Shown one piece after another: positions 23,600 through 36,240 of a stretch of 64,000 nucleotides of DNA. The notes below the pieces were generated by a model. It was not told the origin of the DNA, did no database searches, and saw only the letters and a program-made list of their open reading frames with translations. The position numbers and the translations under genes are program-made. Numbering within the stretch: position 1 is the first letter of the stretch; each line of letters starts with the position of its first letter. The stretch is from NCBI GenBank assembly GCA_963693305.1, contig OY855908.1, positions 3,896,501 through 3,960,500 of the forward strand, given 5' to 3'. The DNA is from Meandrina meandrites (lineage: Eukaryota > Cnidaria > Anthozoa > Scleractinia > Meandrinidae).

Positions 23600-25513
23600 C
23601 TATTCAGACTTATGGCAATAAAGGTCTTTGAGTGTCTTCAGTTCTTCTATGAGAGTCTTATTTTGGTTCTCAAGGACTGCAACTCTGTTTTCGAGACATT
23701 TCACATACTCCTTCTTCTTCCGTCTACACTCTTTTGCAGCCTCTCTGTGAAAGTAACCAAGTCACTTACAATTAGACAAAAACAACAAAGCTTGCAGTCT
23801 TGTATGTATATGAAACAAACTTCAAATGAACACAACATAGACAATGATCACCAATGCCAGGAAGATAACCAGTTGGCTAGTGCAGAGCTTTCAATAAGAC
23901 CCAGCACCCCCCCCCCCCCCCCCAGAACTCTGGTGTGTATTTTAAGGTGAATCACTGGCTAAAATTCATGTAGCTCCGTATAAAGGTGACGTGTTTACAG
24001 CTTCTAATATTGCTCTCTGACAGGTACTGGACAAGGACAGCAACCGACTTAAAAATCCTATTGAAAGCATTGCTATTTACAAGGTGTGGCCAAAGAGTAG
24101 AAGGTGAAATCATTTGGGAGGAAAGCACGACATGAAATGACAAAATACTGTTTACATAGAAGGCTGATGTTAGGAGAGAAGGCTTGAAAACGGGATCACC
24201 AGAACAGAACACTAATTGCCCAGCTACTATGCCTCATACAATGTACATACATTGTAAAAAACTAATTTTATTAAGTTTTATGCAGCAATAACATCAACAG
24301 ATTAGAGGGGAGACTGAGGCAGGGGAACTGCCACTAATGTAGTTTCCCTGCATCAACTCACCTATTTTTCATTAGCCTCATTTCTCGTTTCCGAGAAGCA
24401 TCTTCTGCGATTTGTTGGCCATTACCACCGATACCAGGTGAATTAAGGACAACACCTGGCGGTAGCTGTCCACGGATGTATTGTTGTTGTGCTGCAGGAA
24501 GGGTGTACATTGTGCCCGTGTTGCTTACTTGAACTTGCTATGGAAACGAATGAAAATACACCTTGTCAGTCCCAAGACCACAAATCAAATCTCCTTATTG
24601 ATTGCTATACAGTTATTTCAGGTCAGTTCTGAGAATTTGATCATTCATCAAAACAGTATCCCTTTGTCAAAATAAACTGTTTTTATAGGCCTAACAGTTT
24701 TGTTCCATGTCAACTGCCGAAATATGGGAGGCGTGGTGGCCTAATGGTTAGTGCACTGGACTCCAGATTGAATGGTCTGGGTTCAAACCCTGGCCAGGGC
24801 ACTGCGTTGTGCTCTTGGGCAAGACACTTTACTCTCATAGTGCCTCTCTCCACCCAGGTGTATAAATGGGTGCCGGCGAATTTACTGCTGGGGACAACCC
24901 TGTGATGGACTAGCATCCCATCCAGGGGGGGAGTAGAAATATTCCTAGTCGCTTCATGCTACGGAAACCAGGATAAACTCCGGCCTAATGGGCCACTAGG
25001 CTTGTATGCAGAATTTACCTTTAACTGCCTAAATATTTTATATCATGCAATGTTCTCAATGTTCCCTTTATATATTTACCAAAAAATATGTGTTAATTTG
25101 TAACTAAAGAACATTTTGTTAGTAAAAGATCGATTTCAGTTTCAAACATGCCTGAAACCAAGTGTCTTTGCATACATGTAAATTACGAAGTTAATGACAA
25201 ACTTTACCTGAACTTGAACTTCTCCTGGGTTGGCTGTATAAATATATTGTTGACCGTCCTAAAAATAATGAAAAACAGGATCTTTGATTTCACAACGTGA
25301 ATCACAACTGAGAACTATTTACCTAAATTCAATAATTTTCTTGTTGTCAAAGAAGAAAACAACTTATATAGTGATATTACTCTAACAAGAAAAACTACAG
25401 ACATCTTGGCTGTCATGGTTTACTGGAAAGAGTCTGAAATAACGATTAATAATAATTATCACTTTTGTGTAATTATTTGACACCAGTATGTTTATAATAA
25501 TAATTATAATAAT

Positions 25514-25581
<68 letters not shown>

Positions 25582-27799
25582 TATTCCACTAAACAACTGT
25601 GAACAAGTATTTTTTTGACATTTTCAATAATTTTTTGCTTCAAGTTAAGCTTCTGAATCACAGGGGCATACCTGTTGCTGTTGTTGGTATTGAACGACAG
25701 CACCAGATGAATTTTGCGCCATGGGCACTGTTTGAAGTGCCTCTCCGGATGTAACAATTTGAATAGTTCCTGGAATAGTAACCGTCTGTGGTGCTTGTTG
25801 GTAGTTAAGTGTGCTTGTGGTAATCACAGCTATTGGTGAAGTGCCCTCAGTACCGTCGCTCTGAGCTTGAATGTCTTCAGATATGGTTTCTACCTTTGTT
25901 GGACTTTCAGAACCTGATAAATCATTAAATATTTTCCTGTGGAAAAAATAACATGCTATACCTTAAAATTAACCTTTATACAGTGAACAATAATATTACA
26001 AATAGAAATACAATTTGCAAGTCAAAATGCCAGTGAAATGTTTGGACCAGTTCAAAGTTTCTGACCATTCCTATAGCTCTTTTTCAGCTGTAAAGCCAAG
26101 AATTAAATTGGGACTGTATACCAGGAGAATATTGGCCCTTCAATCACTGTCAAAAGTCGTTGGCACACCAATCCCCATTCCCCCTTCCAATGTTGGATGG
26201 TGCATTGCACCGAACTCCTTGTGCAGTGCATTTTAATTTGTATGCAAAAATAGGCAGCAACTGTAGGCATTGTTTTTTGTATGCTACGTAACATTTTAAA
26301 GGGAGAGAGGGGGAATTACTAAATATTTTCATGTTTCAAGCGAGATAAAACAGTAAGTGCACCAAATTTTGTCACTGATGGCAGATCTTTTTATATTATG
26401 GACTGAATCATGCTGTGCTTAATCCGTACTATGTCTCATATTCTCCCAGCGCGGCCCTTGCAGCTGATTTACAACATGTATTGTGTATGTAAAAGTACAG
26501 ACAATATTTTTAAGGGGGACCTGTAAAAATCTTCAACATGTACTTTCATCTTATTGTAATGCACACACTACATCATGTGTGCTGATAACAAAAATTCACA
26601 CGTTAAGTAAATAATAACACAGTACCACAGCTTCAATCCCATAAGCTTATTACTGCAAATGGTTGGTCAAAAATATCATTTGGGCATTACTCGGTACTCT
26701 TATTTGATGAAATAAGGAGGATATGCTTCAAAATTCAAGATATAAAATTTAATTTTCAAATATAATACCAACATGACACTTCAAACAAGCTAAGTTGACG
26801 CCAGGAATTTATCTTAAAATATTCATTTTCTCACGGCGGTCGCATATCGATCGGGACTCACAACATCATAATCACAACAGTTTACCCCGAGTTCCCGTTT
26901 GATGATCTGACTAAATCTAAAGAAATACAACCTTCAAGAAATGTTTATCACACACAAAATGTAAGGAGAAGAAAATCAAAGCTAAACAACCGTCCCGTTG
27001 GATTACATTCCCAGAAGGTCAAAAGTTAACAGAGGAAACAAACAGCTCTTAACTTTTGGGAAGGTAAAATAAAATAAAGGACTGTCTCGCTTTACTGACC
27101 TCGATCGCAAAAACTCTTTGATCACGGACCCTTCTTCTTGTCAAAACCAATTTTCGAATCGTCAGAAATTGAGTGGATATGTAATCAGAGTCTCCACTTT
27201 TTCATACCAAGGGTAACGTAACGATTCCAAAGTAACGGAACCGCAATGATGGCGACATTTCGTGCTTTGTTGAAAACCTTCGCGCAATATCGCACGTCAG
27301 CGTTTACGCTTCTACGTACGTTTGATTCGAGATTTATAAGTGGAACAAAAAAGAACACATGAACATATCTTTTGTCTGAATATTAACACGTGAAATATCA
27401 GACTACATACAGCGTGTACCGAGCGGATCATATTTACAAGGAAGCGACCGATCGAACTCCTTCTTGGTCTGTGGCATACCTGTAAGATGGCCTCCTCGAC
27501 AAAATGTCCCTTCGCTTTTTGCTTTCTTCGTCTAAAACTCCACCGGTTGGATCATCGGGATCGTTTACTTGGACAGCCTGGGCCAAGTTGATTTGTTGAC
27601 CTTGAAGGGACGCGGAGTGAATTGACTGAGCGGTCTGTATTACGGATTGTTGGTTGGCCTGAATCACCGATGGAGTTTGCATCGGTGGAGGCATCGAAGT
27701 TTGCGGCGAGCTTTGTTGAAGAACCTGTCCTTGCTGAACAGTAACAGTGCTGCCATTTTCCATCTCGGTCACATTGGGCTGGTCTTCGATTTGCTCCAT
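23600..27799 (-). CDS. CREB: CREB/ATF1/CREM-type bZIP transcription factor, five coding exons
   Basis: Nuclear activator that binds cAMP-response elements as a dimer and is switched on by phosphorylation. Coding exons in transcript order: 27799-27480, 25936-25672, 25258-25208, 24537-24362, 23744-23600. GT/AG junctions and phases agree; 957 nt give 318 residues. Residues 1-90 are Gln/Ser/Thr-rich. The kinase-inducible domain follows, with the PKA site RRPSYR (S105, matching Ser133 of human CREB1) and then KIFNDLSGSESP. Residues 130-250 are a Gln-rich activation region. The basic region (RKREMRLMKNREAAKECRR) begins near 259 and the leucine zipper (CLENRVAVLENQNKTLIEEL) runs to about 313, ending YCHKSE. 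Human CREB has AAREC where this has AAKEC, a conservative change. One upstream ATG-less exon boundary cannot be excluded, but MEQIED is the natural start. Introns contain a SINE (24726-25022) and a TAA microsatellite (25493-25579). Upstream DNA has many CRE-like sites. Confidence 0.96.
23885..24040. repeat. dispersed repeat, second copy at 41114-41240
   Basis: Both copies share GGCTTTCAATAAGACC (GAGCTTTCAATAAGACCC here) and ATCACTGGCTAAAATTCAT. This one carries a run of 17 C. Located in CREB intron 4. Confidence 0.5.
24726..25022 (+). mobile_element. tRNA-derived SINE, copy 2
   Basis: Same family as 17763-18067, with head GGTGGCCTAATGGTTAGTGC, B-box-like GGTTCAAACC and body CTCTCCACCCAGGTGTATAA. 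Flanked by AACTGCCGAAATAT (24712-24725) and AACTGCCTAAATAT (25023-25036), a 14-bp duplication with one mismatch. Lies in CREB intron 3, antisense to the gene. Confidence 0.88.
25493..25579. repeat. (TAA)n microsatellite
   Basis: About 25 nearly pure TAA/AAT units inside CREB intron 2, roughly 90 bp downstream (transcript sense) of the exon 25936-25672. Confidence 0.95.
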
Positions 27800-28055
27800 G
27801 TTTGTCTCGACAACCCAACGGAGCTACAGGATAAGGAAAGTCCGGACAAGAGAAAGCTTTCTGTTTCGTGGTCTCTGCAAAGAACCAGAAGAAGAGAAAC
27901 CGATGAGCCCCACATCGCGATCGCTCGAGCAAACCCAACTACAAATCGACCGAACACTCCACTCGGGGAATCGAGAAAAAATGTAGCTAAAATTATTATC
28001 CCTTCGCTGTCGACTCTTTGGAATCTAAAAGAAAGAGAAAATGAAACTTACGTGC

Positions 28056-28404
28056 TACGTCACTTCTACGTCACCCTGATTTCTTTACGCAGCCAGCGTG
28101 TCGTTGTGTTTCTTCTTCTTCGCGAGCAACGGCCGCGTCACTGTGGCGTCACCACCGAGCTGTCCTGCTACTGCGGGGTGGACCGGCCCTGCCGCGTCGT
28201 CTTACATCATCCTTACGTCAGAGCCTTGCCATTCAGCGCCAAATATGGTGAAAGCCCTCAGGGGCGGACCAGCCCTTCGAACTTCGCTGACGTCACCTTA
28301 TTGTGTCGCGGGGTCCACGGAAGTGGAGTGCAACTCTGACTTGTAACACGATTTTTACAAAGCTTGTGCCATAAACGTCATTTCCTTTAACTGAACTTGC
28401 GTCA
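28056..28404 (-). promoter_or_regulatory. probable CREB promoter with CRE cluster
   Basis: Within 350 bp upstream of the CREB gene there is one full TGACGTCA (28288-28295). Seven further CGTCA half-sites lie at 28056-28062, 28067-28073, 28134-28140, 28145-28151, 28213-28220, 28374-28380 and 28397-28404. All half-sites read CGTCA on the plus strand, that is, TGACG in the direction of CREB transcription. CRE sites in CREB-family promoters are known from vertebrates and allow self-regulation. Transcription start not determined. Confidence 0.6.
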
Positions 28405-30356
28405 TGAAGAGGCCGCGATAAAGATTAATTTTAATCATTTTGCGAACCGCAAAAAATTTCGCAAAAGACTTTTTTTTACTTTTTCTGAAAAAAGAAATTC
28501 AAGTTCACGGGTTTTTTTGGACGTAGGCCGACACAGGTAGCGCACTCTTTGTCTTCTCGAGATTGGCTCAAAATACTGGTCCAAATATATCGACACGGAC
28601 GCCAGTCCAATTATATCGCGCGCACGGCATAAACGTAACGGAACCAATTTTAGAGTTGTGACGTTGATTAAAGTCACCCGAGATTTCAGAAGATTTGTTT
28701 TTTTCTTGTGGCACGCTGTTACAAGGTGTCAAGTGCTCATCAAATATAGCCTCTAGGCTTTGTTCGTAAGCTGCGAACAGGCTTTTTTTTGTAAGAAGTA
28801 GGAAGTGACCGTGACAAATAAGAATACAATGTACACTGTATTTTATTAGCGACCGGCTCCGCTTCCAAACAACTTGTAAATTCAATATAAATGATATTAC
28901 ATTAATTTCAATATAGTTTTAACTAAAATGTAAACGGCCTAATATGCTCCTCGCTTATGAATGAATCATCTTCGATTGCTGCATTGGGTCCGTATTTCCC
29001 CGTCACAAAAATTGAAGATTTCGACGTCAGTTTAGCGAGACATCACCTTTATTTTATATTTGATCAGTCAAACCGTGGGCAAGGGTAACTATGTGTAACG
29101 CGAAAACAACACACATTCAATGGTTGTCATCCGTGGGGCCTCTGTTCTTACATCACATCACATCTTTATACTTTCCTTACAATAACAGAATACAACCCAG
29201 CTAGGCAAAAAGCAGCGGAAGTCGAACGCTTAATTACACCTACCTTGCCGACCTTGCCTGAATCCACCACATCAATTCATATCTTTGACCAGTTGTAATC
29301 TTTTTGAAGTTGTTGTAACTCACTTCTCACTCGCTAACATCGATTGCGGGTGAGAGATGAAATCCATGTATTTTTTCTAGAGATATAAAAAGAAAATACC
29401 AAAAATATATTCCTTTAAGACCTTACTGGTTTCAAAATTTAAATTTGGCACGAACTCCCACGCGGTATTCTCATATAAGATCATGACAAGTAACAGAGAA
29501 GGCCCGAGAACAAACAGTCTGCATGTTTTTACGTCACAACGCGTTAACTCGCCCTAGTCCTTTGGATCGGAAGCACTGGACCAAAGGTAAAGAAAAGGGG
29601 TCCGCAATGCATACATATGTCTGCTGCTGCTGCGAGATGGACGGATGTTGGACTTTATGAGTTGAATTGATTTTTTTTATTTAGTACTTAACGTTTTTCA
29701 CAATCCAAAATCTAATAACCAGTCAATTCAAGTGTTTTAGGTATGACTGGATTGGTTCTTTGATGGAGTTTTCCTCAAAATCTACCCCTACACAGTACCT
29801 AAAAAGGTATTTCAAATTGAGCATACGTTCGACAGCTCACGCTTTGAAAATCAGCTGATCGATTATTATATGACAAGCTAAGTTTAGACCGTAAAATCTC
29901 GAGGCAACCAAGCGAATAGTGGCTTTGCGCGCAAACAAAGAAGTCTAGATCCAAATTTATATAAAAAGCGATACCAATGCTCAAATGTATGCATAGCAAA
30001 GTGGAAGTCATAAATCTTGTTCCCAGAACCCGCGTTCCCCTTGACAAGCAGTCGGGATCCAGGGAGACGCGGTTATTTATATTTCTCTAAACCGGATCAC
30101 GGCAATGCCCAGATAGGTATGCTCTGTCTCGAGCTCCCAAGCCAGAGGTTTACATTAAAAACGCTCGACTAAAAATCACCGACCCGTAGACTAGTACCTA
30201 AGCCTACACTACGAGCTGTCCCTAATTCAGTTCCTCAGTTTACGAAAAAGAAAGCTGAAAAAGCTTCTTGCCTAGGAAGCTGGCGTTCGAAGGGGAAGGA
30301 AAAGGGAAAAACGCGAAGTGCGCCTGTCGTGCAGACTAAAGCGCTTCTGTTGCCTT
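28405..30356. other. no gene seen
   Basis: Intergenic DNA between the CREB 5' side and the BBS12 3' end (the two genes share the minus strand). Short open frames only. Probably includes the BBS12 3' untranslated region. Confidence 0.4.
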
Positions 30357-33300
30357 TCAAAAGAGAACGGCTTCGTTATCGCTTCGCTCTAGTCCCGTTT
30401 GTATCAACATGTCCGACTGAAGCAGAATTCTTACTACACCAACAGCACGTCTCCATGCTTCTTTCTTAGCAATGTAATCATCCCATATGGGGCTTTCTGT
30501 ATCATAAGACAAATGCTTTGAACCCGCGGGATCGATTGGAGATCCCGATCCGGCTGGATCGCTCGCGGTCATTTCAGGAGCGTGTGGTCTCGCGTGATGA
30601 CGCATGATTCCTTCCGTGCTCTGGAGTTCCTTTTGATTGTCCTCAGAATTCTCATCAGTGAAGCTTCCAAGAACATCAATGGAGCATCCCGAGTTAACTA
30701 ACTTTTCAACGAGAGCAGACACTCCGCAAGCCGAAGTAAATTTTCCGGAGTTCTGAAGGACGCTTCCCAGAAATTCTCTGAATCCTTGCGCAAATGCTGT
30801 GTACACCAGAGATCTAAACATCTGCAAGTTTTCTTGCAACCAGCCCGAGAGAGGGTTTAGTGACACCCCGAGTTCATTTTGTTCCTCTGTGTGAAAGAAA
30901 ACCAGGACTGTTAGCTACAATTTATGATACACTGGTTTGAACACAATGCAGGTGAGAGCCGCGGTGGCCGTAACCTGAGTATCAGGCCTTCCTTCCTCTC
31001 GCGCGTCTTGTCTTCCTGCGTTCCCCTTTAGAAAAACCTGAAACTCAGGTTACGGTGGCCGGGGACATGGGCCACTCTCACAGTGCTTCTCTCCACCCAG
31101 AAGTAAAATACTGGAGAGAAAACCTGCACTCGACTCATACCCCATGTATTATCCAACCGCGCTTCGTGGAGAACAAATAACGCGCGAAACGACTACAAAT
31201 ACCTCACGACATTTGTACTCCACAAAACCGGCTTAACAGGTTCAGCATTCCTCTTGGCCGCGCGAATGATTCAAAAATGGTGAAAAGTCCGCCGGCATTT
31301 TGGGAAAAGAAAAAGTTAAATAATAAATCTCTTGCAGGACATTTTAGTTTGCAGTATATCGATGTACATTTTTACTCGTCATCTGTATTTTGACTCGCCC
31401 GTAAAGTACTCGAAGACTCGTGAAAATATACAGCGATACTATACAGAGGGGACATTGGGGTTTGCGGTATTGCGGTCTTGGCCAATTTTTCATGTGGTAT
31501 TTCGGTGATTTAAATCTTGAATTACGGTATTGCGGTGTTCTCCAAACCTGCAGGACGCGTTTCTTTTGCGTTTTGGTCGACGATAGTCAGTGTAAAAACG
31601 TATCCTTCACTTTTTTCCCACCATTAAAATAGCGGTATTTTCCAAATTTTTTGCGTATTGCGATATTTGCCGGATTTGTTGCGGTTATGCGGTGTTCAGC
31701 AACACCCCCCCTCCCCTCCAATGTCCTCCTCTACACACTAAAACCTCTAAAAAGATATATTTATTCAAAATACCAGTGAACACTGGTGTTTCACGAGGGG
31801 GACTGGTAACCTACCTGCTAATTCGTTCAGGCGTCGAATACAAGCGACTTCAATTGCTCCCGCCCCAGGCAGTACTCGGCCACTAGAGAGGGTGTTCTTC
31901 AAGCGATGAATCGAATTCCAGAACCGTTCTTCCATGTCACAAAGAACATCCTTACAGGGGTTACAGAAAAGCACTGTTTGCAATGGGCTCTTGGAATCTG
32001 AGTATAACAGACGAGAATTTGGAATTCAACTTAATTGATGTTGAGAAAACATGGATTAAATTGTGATTTTCGCGATATTGAGAAATATTACACTGCAGAA
32101 GCAGTCGCTATTTTTGGGCAAGCCCGGGCTATGCAAGAACTGGAATTAAGGGTCAAAAACGAGTAAGTAAGAAGGACGGGTAAAGGATTAAGCGGCGCGC
32201 GAGCTGAAGCGCTTTACGCCTACTCGCTTTCTGCCACGAAAGGTTTTGAAAGGAAAGGAAGATTTTACAGTCTAAAGTCATATATTAAAGTGATACAGTG
32301 GAACCCAGGTACGGTAATGCAGACACCGACATCTCGTTCTCTTTTTTTTCGGAACTATAATGCTACTGTAGCTTATTTACCTTCGCAGCTTGCACTTTCC
32401 CGTTGTGCTTCTTTAACAAGAACATACTGGCCGACCTTCATATCAGTGACGTCACTGTCGCCACTAGCTTTTGACTTGCTCCGCCTCACCAATGAAGGCG
32501 TCCAGCCGAGCTCCCAAGTTTCTATGGTAACGGGTCTTCCTATATCCTGCTCCCTTAAATCAGCAAGATATGTTACTATTGTGGAGTCGGTAGCAAAGGA
32601 GAGGAGTTGGAGCGACGGGTACGTAACGTTTTGAAGCACCGAAATGTCGTGGGATAAACAATACTCTAGGACCGAGTTGTGAACGATTCCTTTGACGACA
32701 AGAAGACCAATTTTGTGATTACAGAGTGTTTTTGTAACGCGCTGGTACCAGTCTTTCTCCTGATTGAACATAGACGCTTTGAAATCATCTTTATTCTCGA
32801 TGATTCTGAGAATCTGGAATTCTTTGTTTAACCCCGCGTGGCGGAATTCCGGGGTCACATCGCCATCGACTAGCGCGATAAGAAGTTTTGATTCAGGTGC
32901 GATATGGTCGAGAGATGCAGTTTGGTAAGATGCTGTGCTATCCAACAACAGACCATCAATTTTCTGAGAGAGCGAATTTGGCGGGCCTTGAACCAACTCC
33001 GTGTGAATCATTCTTAGATGGATTTCAAAGTCTTCAAGTGAAGTTTTTCCCGAAGAAAGGAAGAGAGAATCTACCACTTCAATAGCAAGTTCCATTTCTT
33101 GTTTCTTGCCGTGAGAAAGACGCGATCCAAGCTCTGATAAAAACTGTCTGTTTCTTTCAATTAACTTCAATTCCTCGGTTTTCCTTCGAACAAAACTATC
33201 TTCATTTTGTTCCGCGATGTTTTCCTGGCAAGTTTTCCTATTACATGGTGTTGAATTTACCAAATCTGTTTTTGCTGTTTGTCCGGTTTTAAGTATCGAC

Positions 33301-35837
33301 TGTATACAGGTTTTACTGGCTGAACAGGTTTCAGATTTTCTGTACCTTTCCTCGTTGAAGGAGATGTACATGTCTCCAGGTTGATTCCCAATACTCGCAG
33401 AAGCCGTCTCTATTAAGTGTTCTTCCGTTGAATTGTTCATAAAATGACGACTGCCCTTGAATATTTCCGACATTTTAACCTGTCGTCCAACACTTTTGTT
33501 TTTACTTTCTAGTTTCTCTAAAAGAAGAGAGAGGTTTGCTTCTTTCTCTTTGCTACCCGACGAAAAAAGACTAAGTGAATTCACGAGTTTCGTATTCGCA
33601 GTATTAGAAGATTCCACTTCAGCATTTCCCAATTTTGCGTTATTTGTTTTTTGCCATGCGTCAGCGAATCTTTTAGCTCCAACTCTAGAGGGTAGGATCT
33701 CCTTATGCTCTTGTGCGACTGCCAACTTTGCAATTTTACCTCCAAGAACTTCGTTTGCAGAATATGAAACAAGGTCTTGAAAACACGCCTCGAATTCATC
33801 ATCATCATCATGTTTGTCTTCTTTCTTTGACATAAAAGTCTCACTTTTGGATATCAGAGACTTTGAAGGTGAGCCGTTTGAAACATATTTCTCACTGCAG
33901 TTTCCTTCTTCACTTGCTGTGTTGAATGTAAAGTCTTTGTCTTTCTGTTCTACTGAGACGACAGTTTTAGTTGGTGTATCTAGAAACGCACATGGGTTTC
34001 TTAAATTCACCCAAGGTGCCATATTTCTAATATCAACGTTTGTGTCTCCCATGTCCACTACAGAATTTTCATATTTCGCTCCTAACAAACTTTTCCCTTG
34101 GCTCTCACTGTTGCTTGCTGCAAATCTATTTCTAATGATCTCTTGGTCAGTATTTTTCAGACTGAAAATATTCATATTGATTGCCCCTGGGACATCGATA
34201 TCAGTCGCTGTGATATGAGTTTGAACATCTGGGATGTTGTCAAAAGCCCCTAGGATGTGACCATCAACTCCAAAGGTGTGACCAGCAACCCCTAGGGTGA
34301 GATCATCAATCCCTGGGATATGACCATCAACCCCTGGGATTTGACCATCAAAATACCATGACAAATCATTGTCACCATCATCACTGTCAACATCATCAAC
34401 AACATCACTCTTTTCCAACCTTTCTGATCCAGCATCAGAACAACAGGAAGATCCCACTGTAGAGCCCTTGATGTCTTCAACAGGCATCACCTCATAAGTT
34501 TTAACAGGCAGATATGAGTTGTGGTGACCTTGCAAAATTTTAATTACTGGAATGGACAATTCTTGACAAACCTCATCACAAACTCTCAGTGCATCATCAA
34601 GAAGACATACAATGATTGGAACTGGAACACCCTGAAGAATAACAATGATCACAGTCAATTCCTCACTAGTCGGGGGGGGGGGGGGCATGGAGGTGGGAGC
34701 CCAGCAGAATAGGGGCTAGGAGGGGGGTATGGGAGGCAGGAGAAGAGAAGGCAGGAAGTGGGATTCCTTAGGTGGTGGGAACTGGAAAAAAATGAGAAAA
34801 AGTTTGCAACATTGTGTAATATTTTGCAACAGAAATAGTACAAAGAGGGGGGTACCACTTAGGAAAGCACCGGAACACAGGAGTAAATAGTGTGGGAAGT
34901 GGGAGGTTGAGACCCCCCTCACTTACTAAACAGACAACCAAAGTTATACCTAGAAGCACATGTAGATAGTCACCCACCTGATCTTGTAATTCCTGTACTG
35001 CGCTACTCCAGAAGCCAGCCAAGCACACTAGTGTCTTGCAGTTCGTTCTGTATTTCTTGTACTGGCCCTGGCAAGCGTCATTGATAATAAATCCAGCTGG
35101 ATACTATAAATATTTATAACAAAATAACTTTGTGAATAGTCCTCTTGTTTTTGGGTATGATAATGTATGATAATGAGTTTAAAACATAAAAGTAAAAAAT
35201 AATTTGAACCCAGGATAAAAAAGACCATTTTTCAGTTGTCTGCTCAGTGACCTAGCATTTAAATGGTAGCAAGGCTGGAGTTGGCCTTGTTTTGTAATTT
35301 GATACAGACCTCACTGCTTTTGTTTTGTAAATCAAGTTGTTCTGATGCTAACTAGTTTAAATTTACATGATAAAGCAGAGAGGTTTGTATCACTGCAAGG
35401 TCACCTCCAGCCTTGCTACCATTCAAAGGCCATGTCACTGAGCAGACAACTGTAAAATGGCCTATTGTACACAACATATTCACTGTAGGAATCTTAAGGA
35501 GATACATATTTAATCGAATGAACGCAGGTTGCGAACAGGCCTATAACTAGTAATCCACTGGCTATGCAAAGATGTCAGTAGTATATCGGTACTACTTGTA
35601 TCAGTTTTACACTTACCTGAATGTCAATGAACTGCAACAACTTGGCTGTACTGCTGCATATCACAGCTTCACCATCAGAAGTACAGCACTTCAAACTAGG
35701 AACAAATTAAGACAAAAAGATACTCATTCATTTGGTCAGCTATTTAGTATTAAAGCCATTTGATCAGTTGTTAAGTTGCTCAACCAGTTAGTTAGTTAGC
35801 CAGCCAGCCACTCTTTACCCAATCAACCAACAAGCTG

Positions 35838-35902
<65 letters not shown>

Positions 35903-36240
35903 CAAACGGTAATTGTGAAGAACAGCTCCCCTCACCCGACTGTCGACCGCGCACTAAGTAGCCACGTAAGCATACAGTCATGTAGACTAGAGAACATTAT
36001 GCTTTCAAAAAGAAGCTGATTTAGCCATTTATTTAAGCTTATATACCTGCGCTGAGGTCCTAAAAGAGTCTTGACGGACGCAGCTGGAAAATATTATAAA
36101 AAAAAAGCATTAAAAAAATCATAATTTCACTTAAACTCACAGTCGAGCTAGTTTAATATGTAAAATTAAGAATTCGAAGTGTTTTGTTATTCTTTACCAA
36201 GAGTTCTTGCCACAGAAAGATTGTTGTTATTTTGTGCCAT
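30357..36240 (-). CDS. BBS12: BBS12-like chaperonin-related protein, seven coding exons
   Basis: BBS12 is one of three chaperonin-like proteins that help assemble the BBSome, a ciliary cargo adaptor. Coding exons in transcript order: 36240-36198, 36083-36047, 35695-35617, 35103-34978, 34631-32381, 31997-31815, 30886-30357. All are GT/AG with matching phases; 3249 nt give 1082 residues. Family-specific stretches: start LSVARTLASVKTLLGPQR, equatorial-like CLAGFWSSAVQELQDQGVPV, apical-like LLIALVDGDVTPEFRHAGLN, glycine-rich PGAGAIEVACIRRLNELA, and the C-terminal KKEAWRRAVGVVRILLQSD with DYIA before it. About 440 residues (roughly 150-590), Ser/Asp/Lys-rich and low in complexity, sit between the first and apical-like parts. 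Human BBS12 has about 710 residues in total, so much of this stretch is extra. Around 194-224 it holds short PGVDGHI-type repeats. Head-to-head with COQ10. Confidence 0.92.
30970..31053. mobile_element. 84-bp hairpin MITE inside a SINE remnant
   Basis: Arms GTAACCTGAGTATCAGG and CCTGAAACTCAGGTTAC. GGTGGCC flanks it on both sides (30963-30969, 31054-31060). GGTGGCC is part of the SINE head, and SINE-body words (CACAGTGCTTCTCTCCACCCAG) follow at about 31078, so the MITE landed in an older SINE copy. Located in BBS12 intron 6. Confidence 0.65.
31380..31720. repeat. GCGGTAT-rich low-complexity repeat
   Basis: Repeats phrases such as TTTGCGGTATTGCGGT, TACGGTATTGCGGTGTTC and TTGCGGTTATGCGGTGTTC. 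Probably the interior of a dispersed repeat in BBS12 intron 6; boundaries unclear. Confidence 0.4.
35225..35460. repeat. inverted-repeat MITE in BBS12 intron 3
   Basis: Arms of about 55 bp: CAGTTGTCTGCTCAGTGAC...GGTAGCAAGGCTGGAG and its complement CTCCAGCCTTGCTACC...GTCACTGAGCAGACAACTG. A spacer of about 115 bp lies between. Target duplication not clear. Confidence 0.65.
35838..35900. repeat. (AATC)n microsatellite
   Basis: About 15 tandem CAAT units in BBS12 intron 2. Confidence 0.95.
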
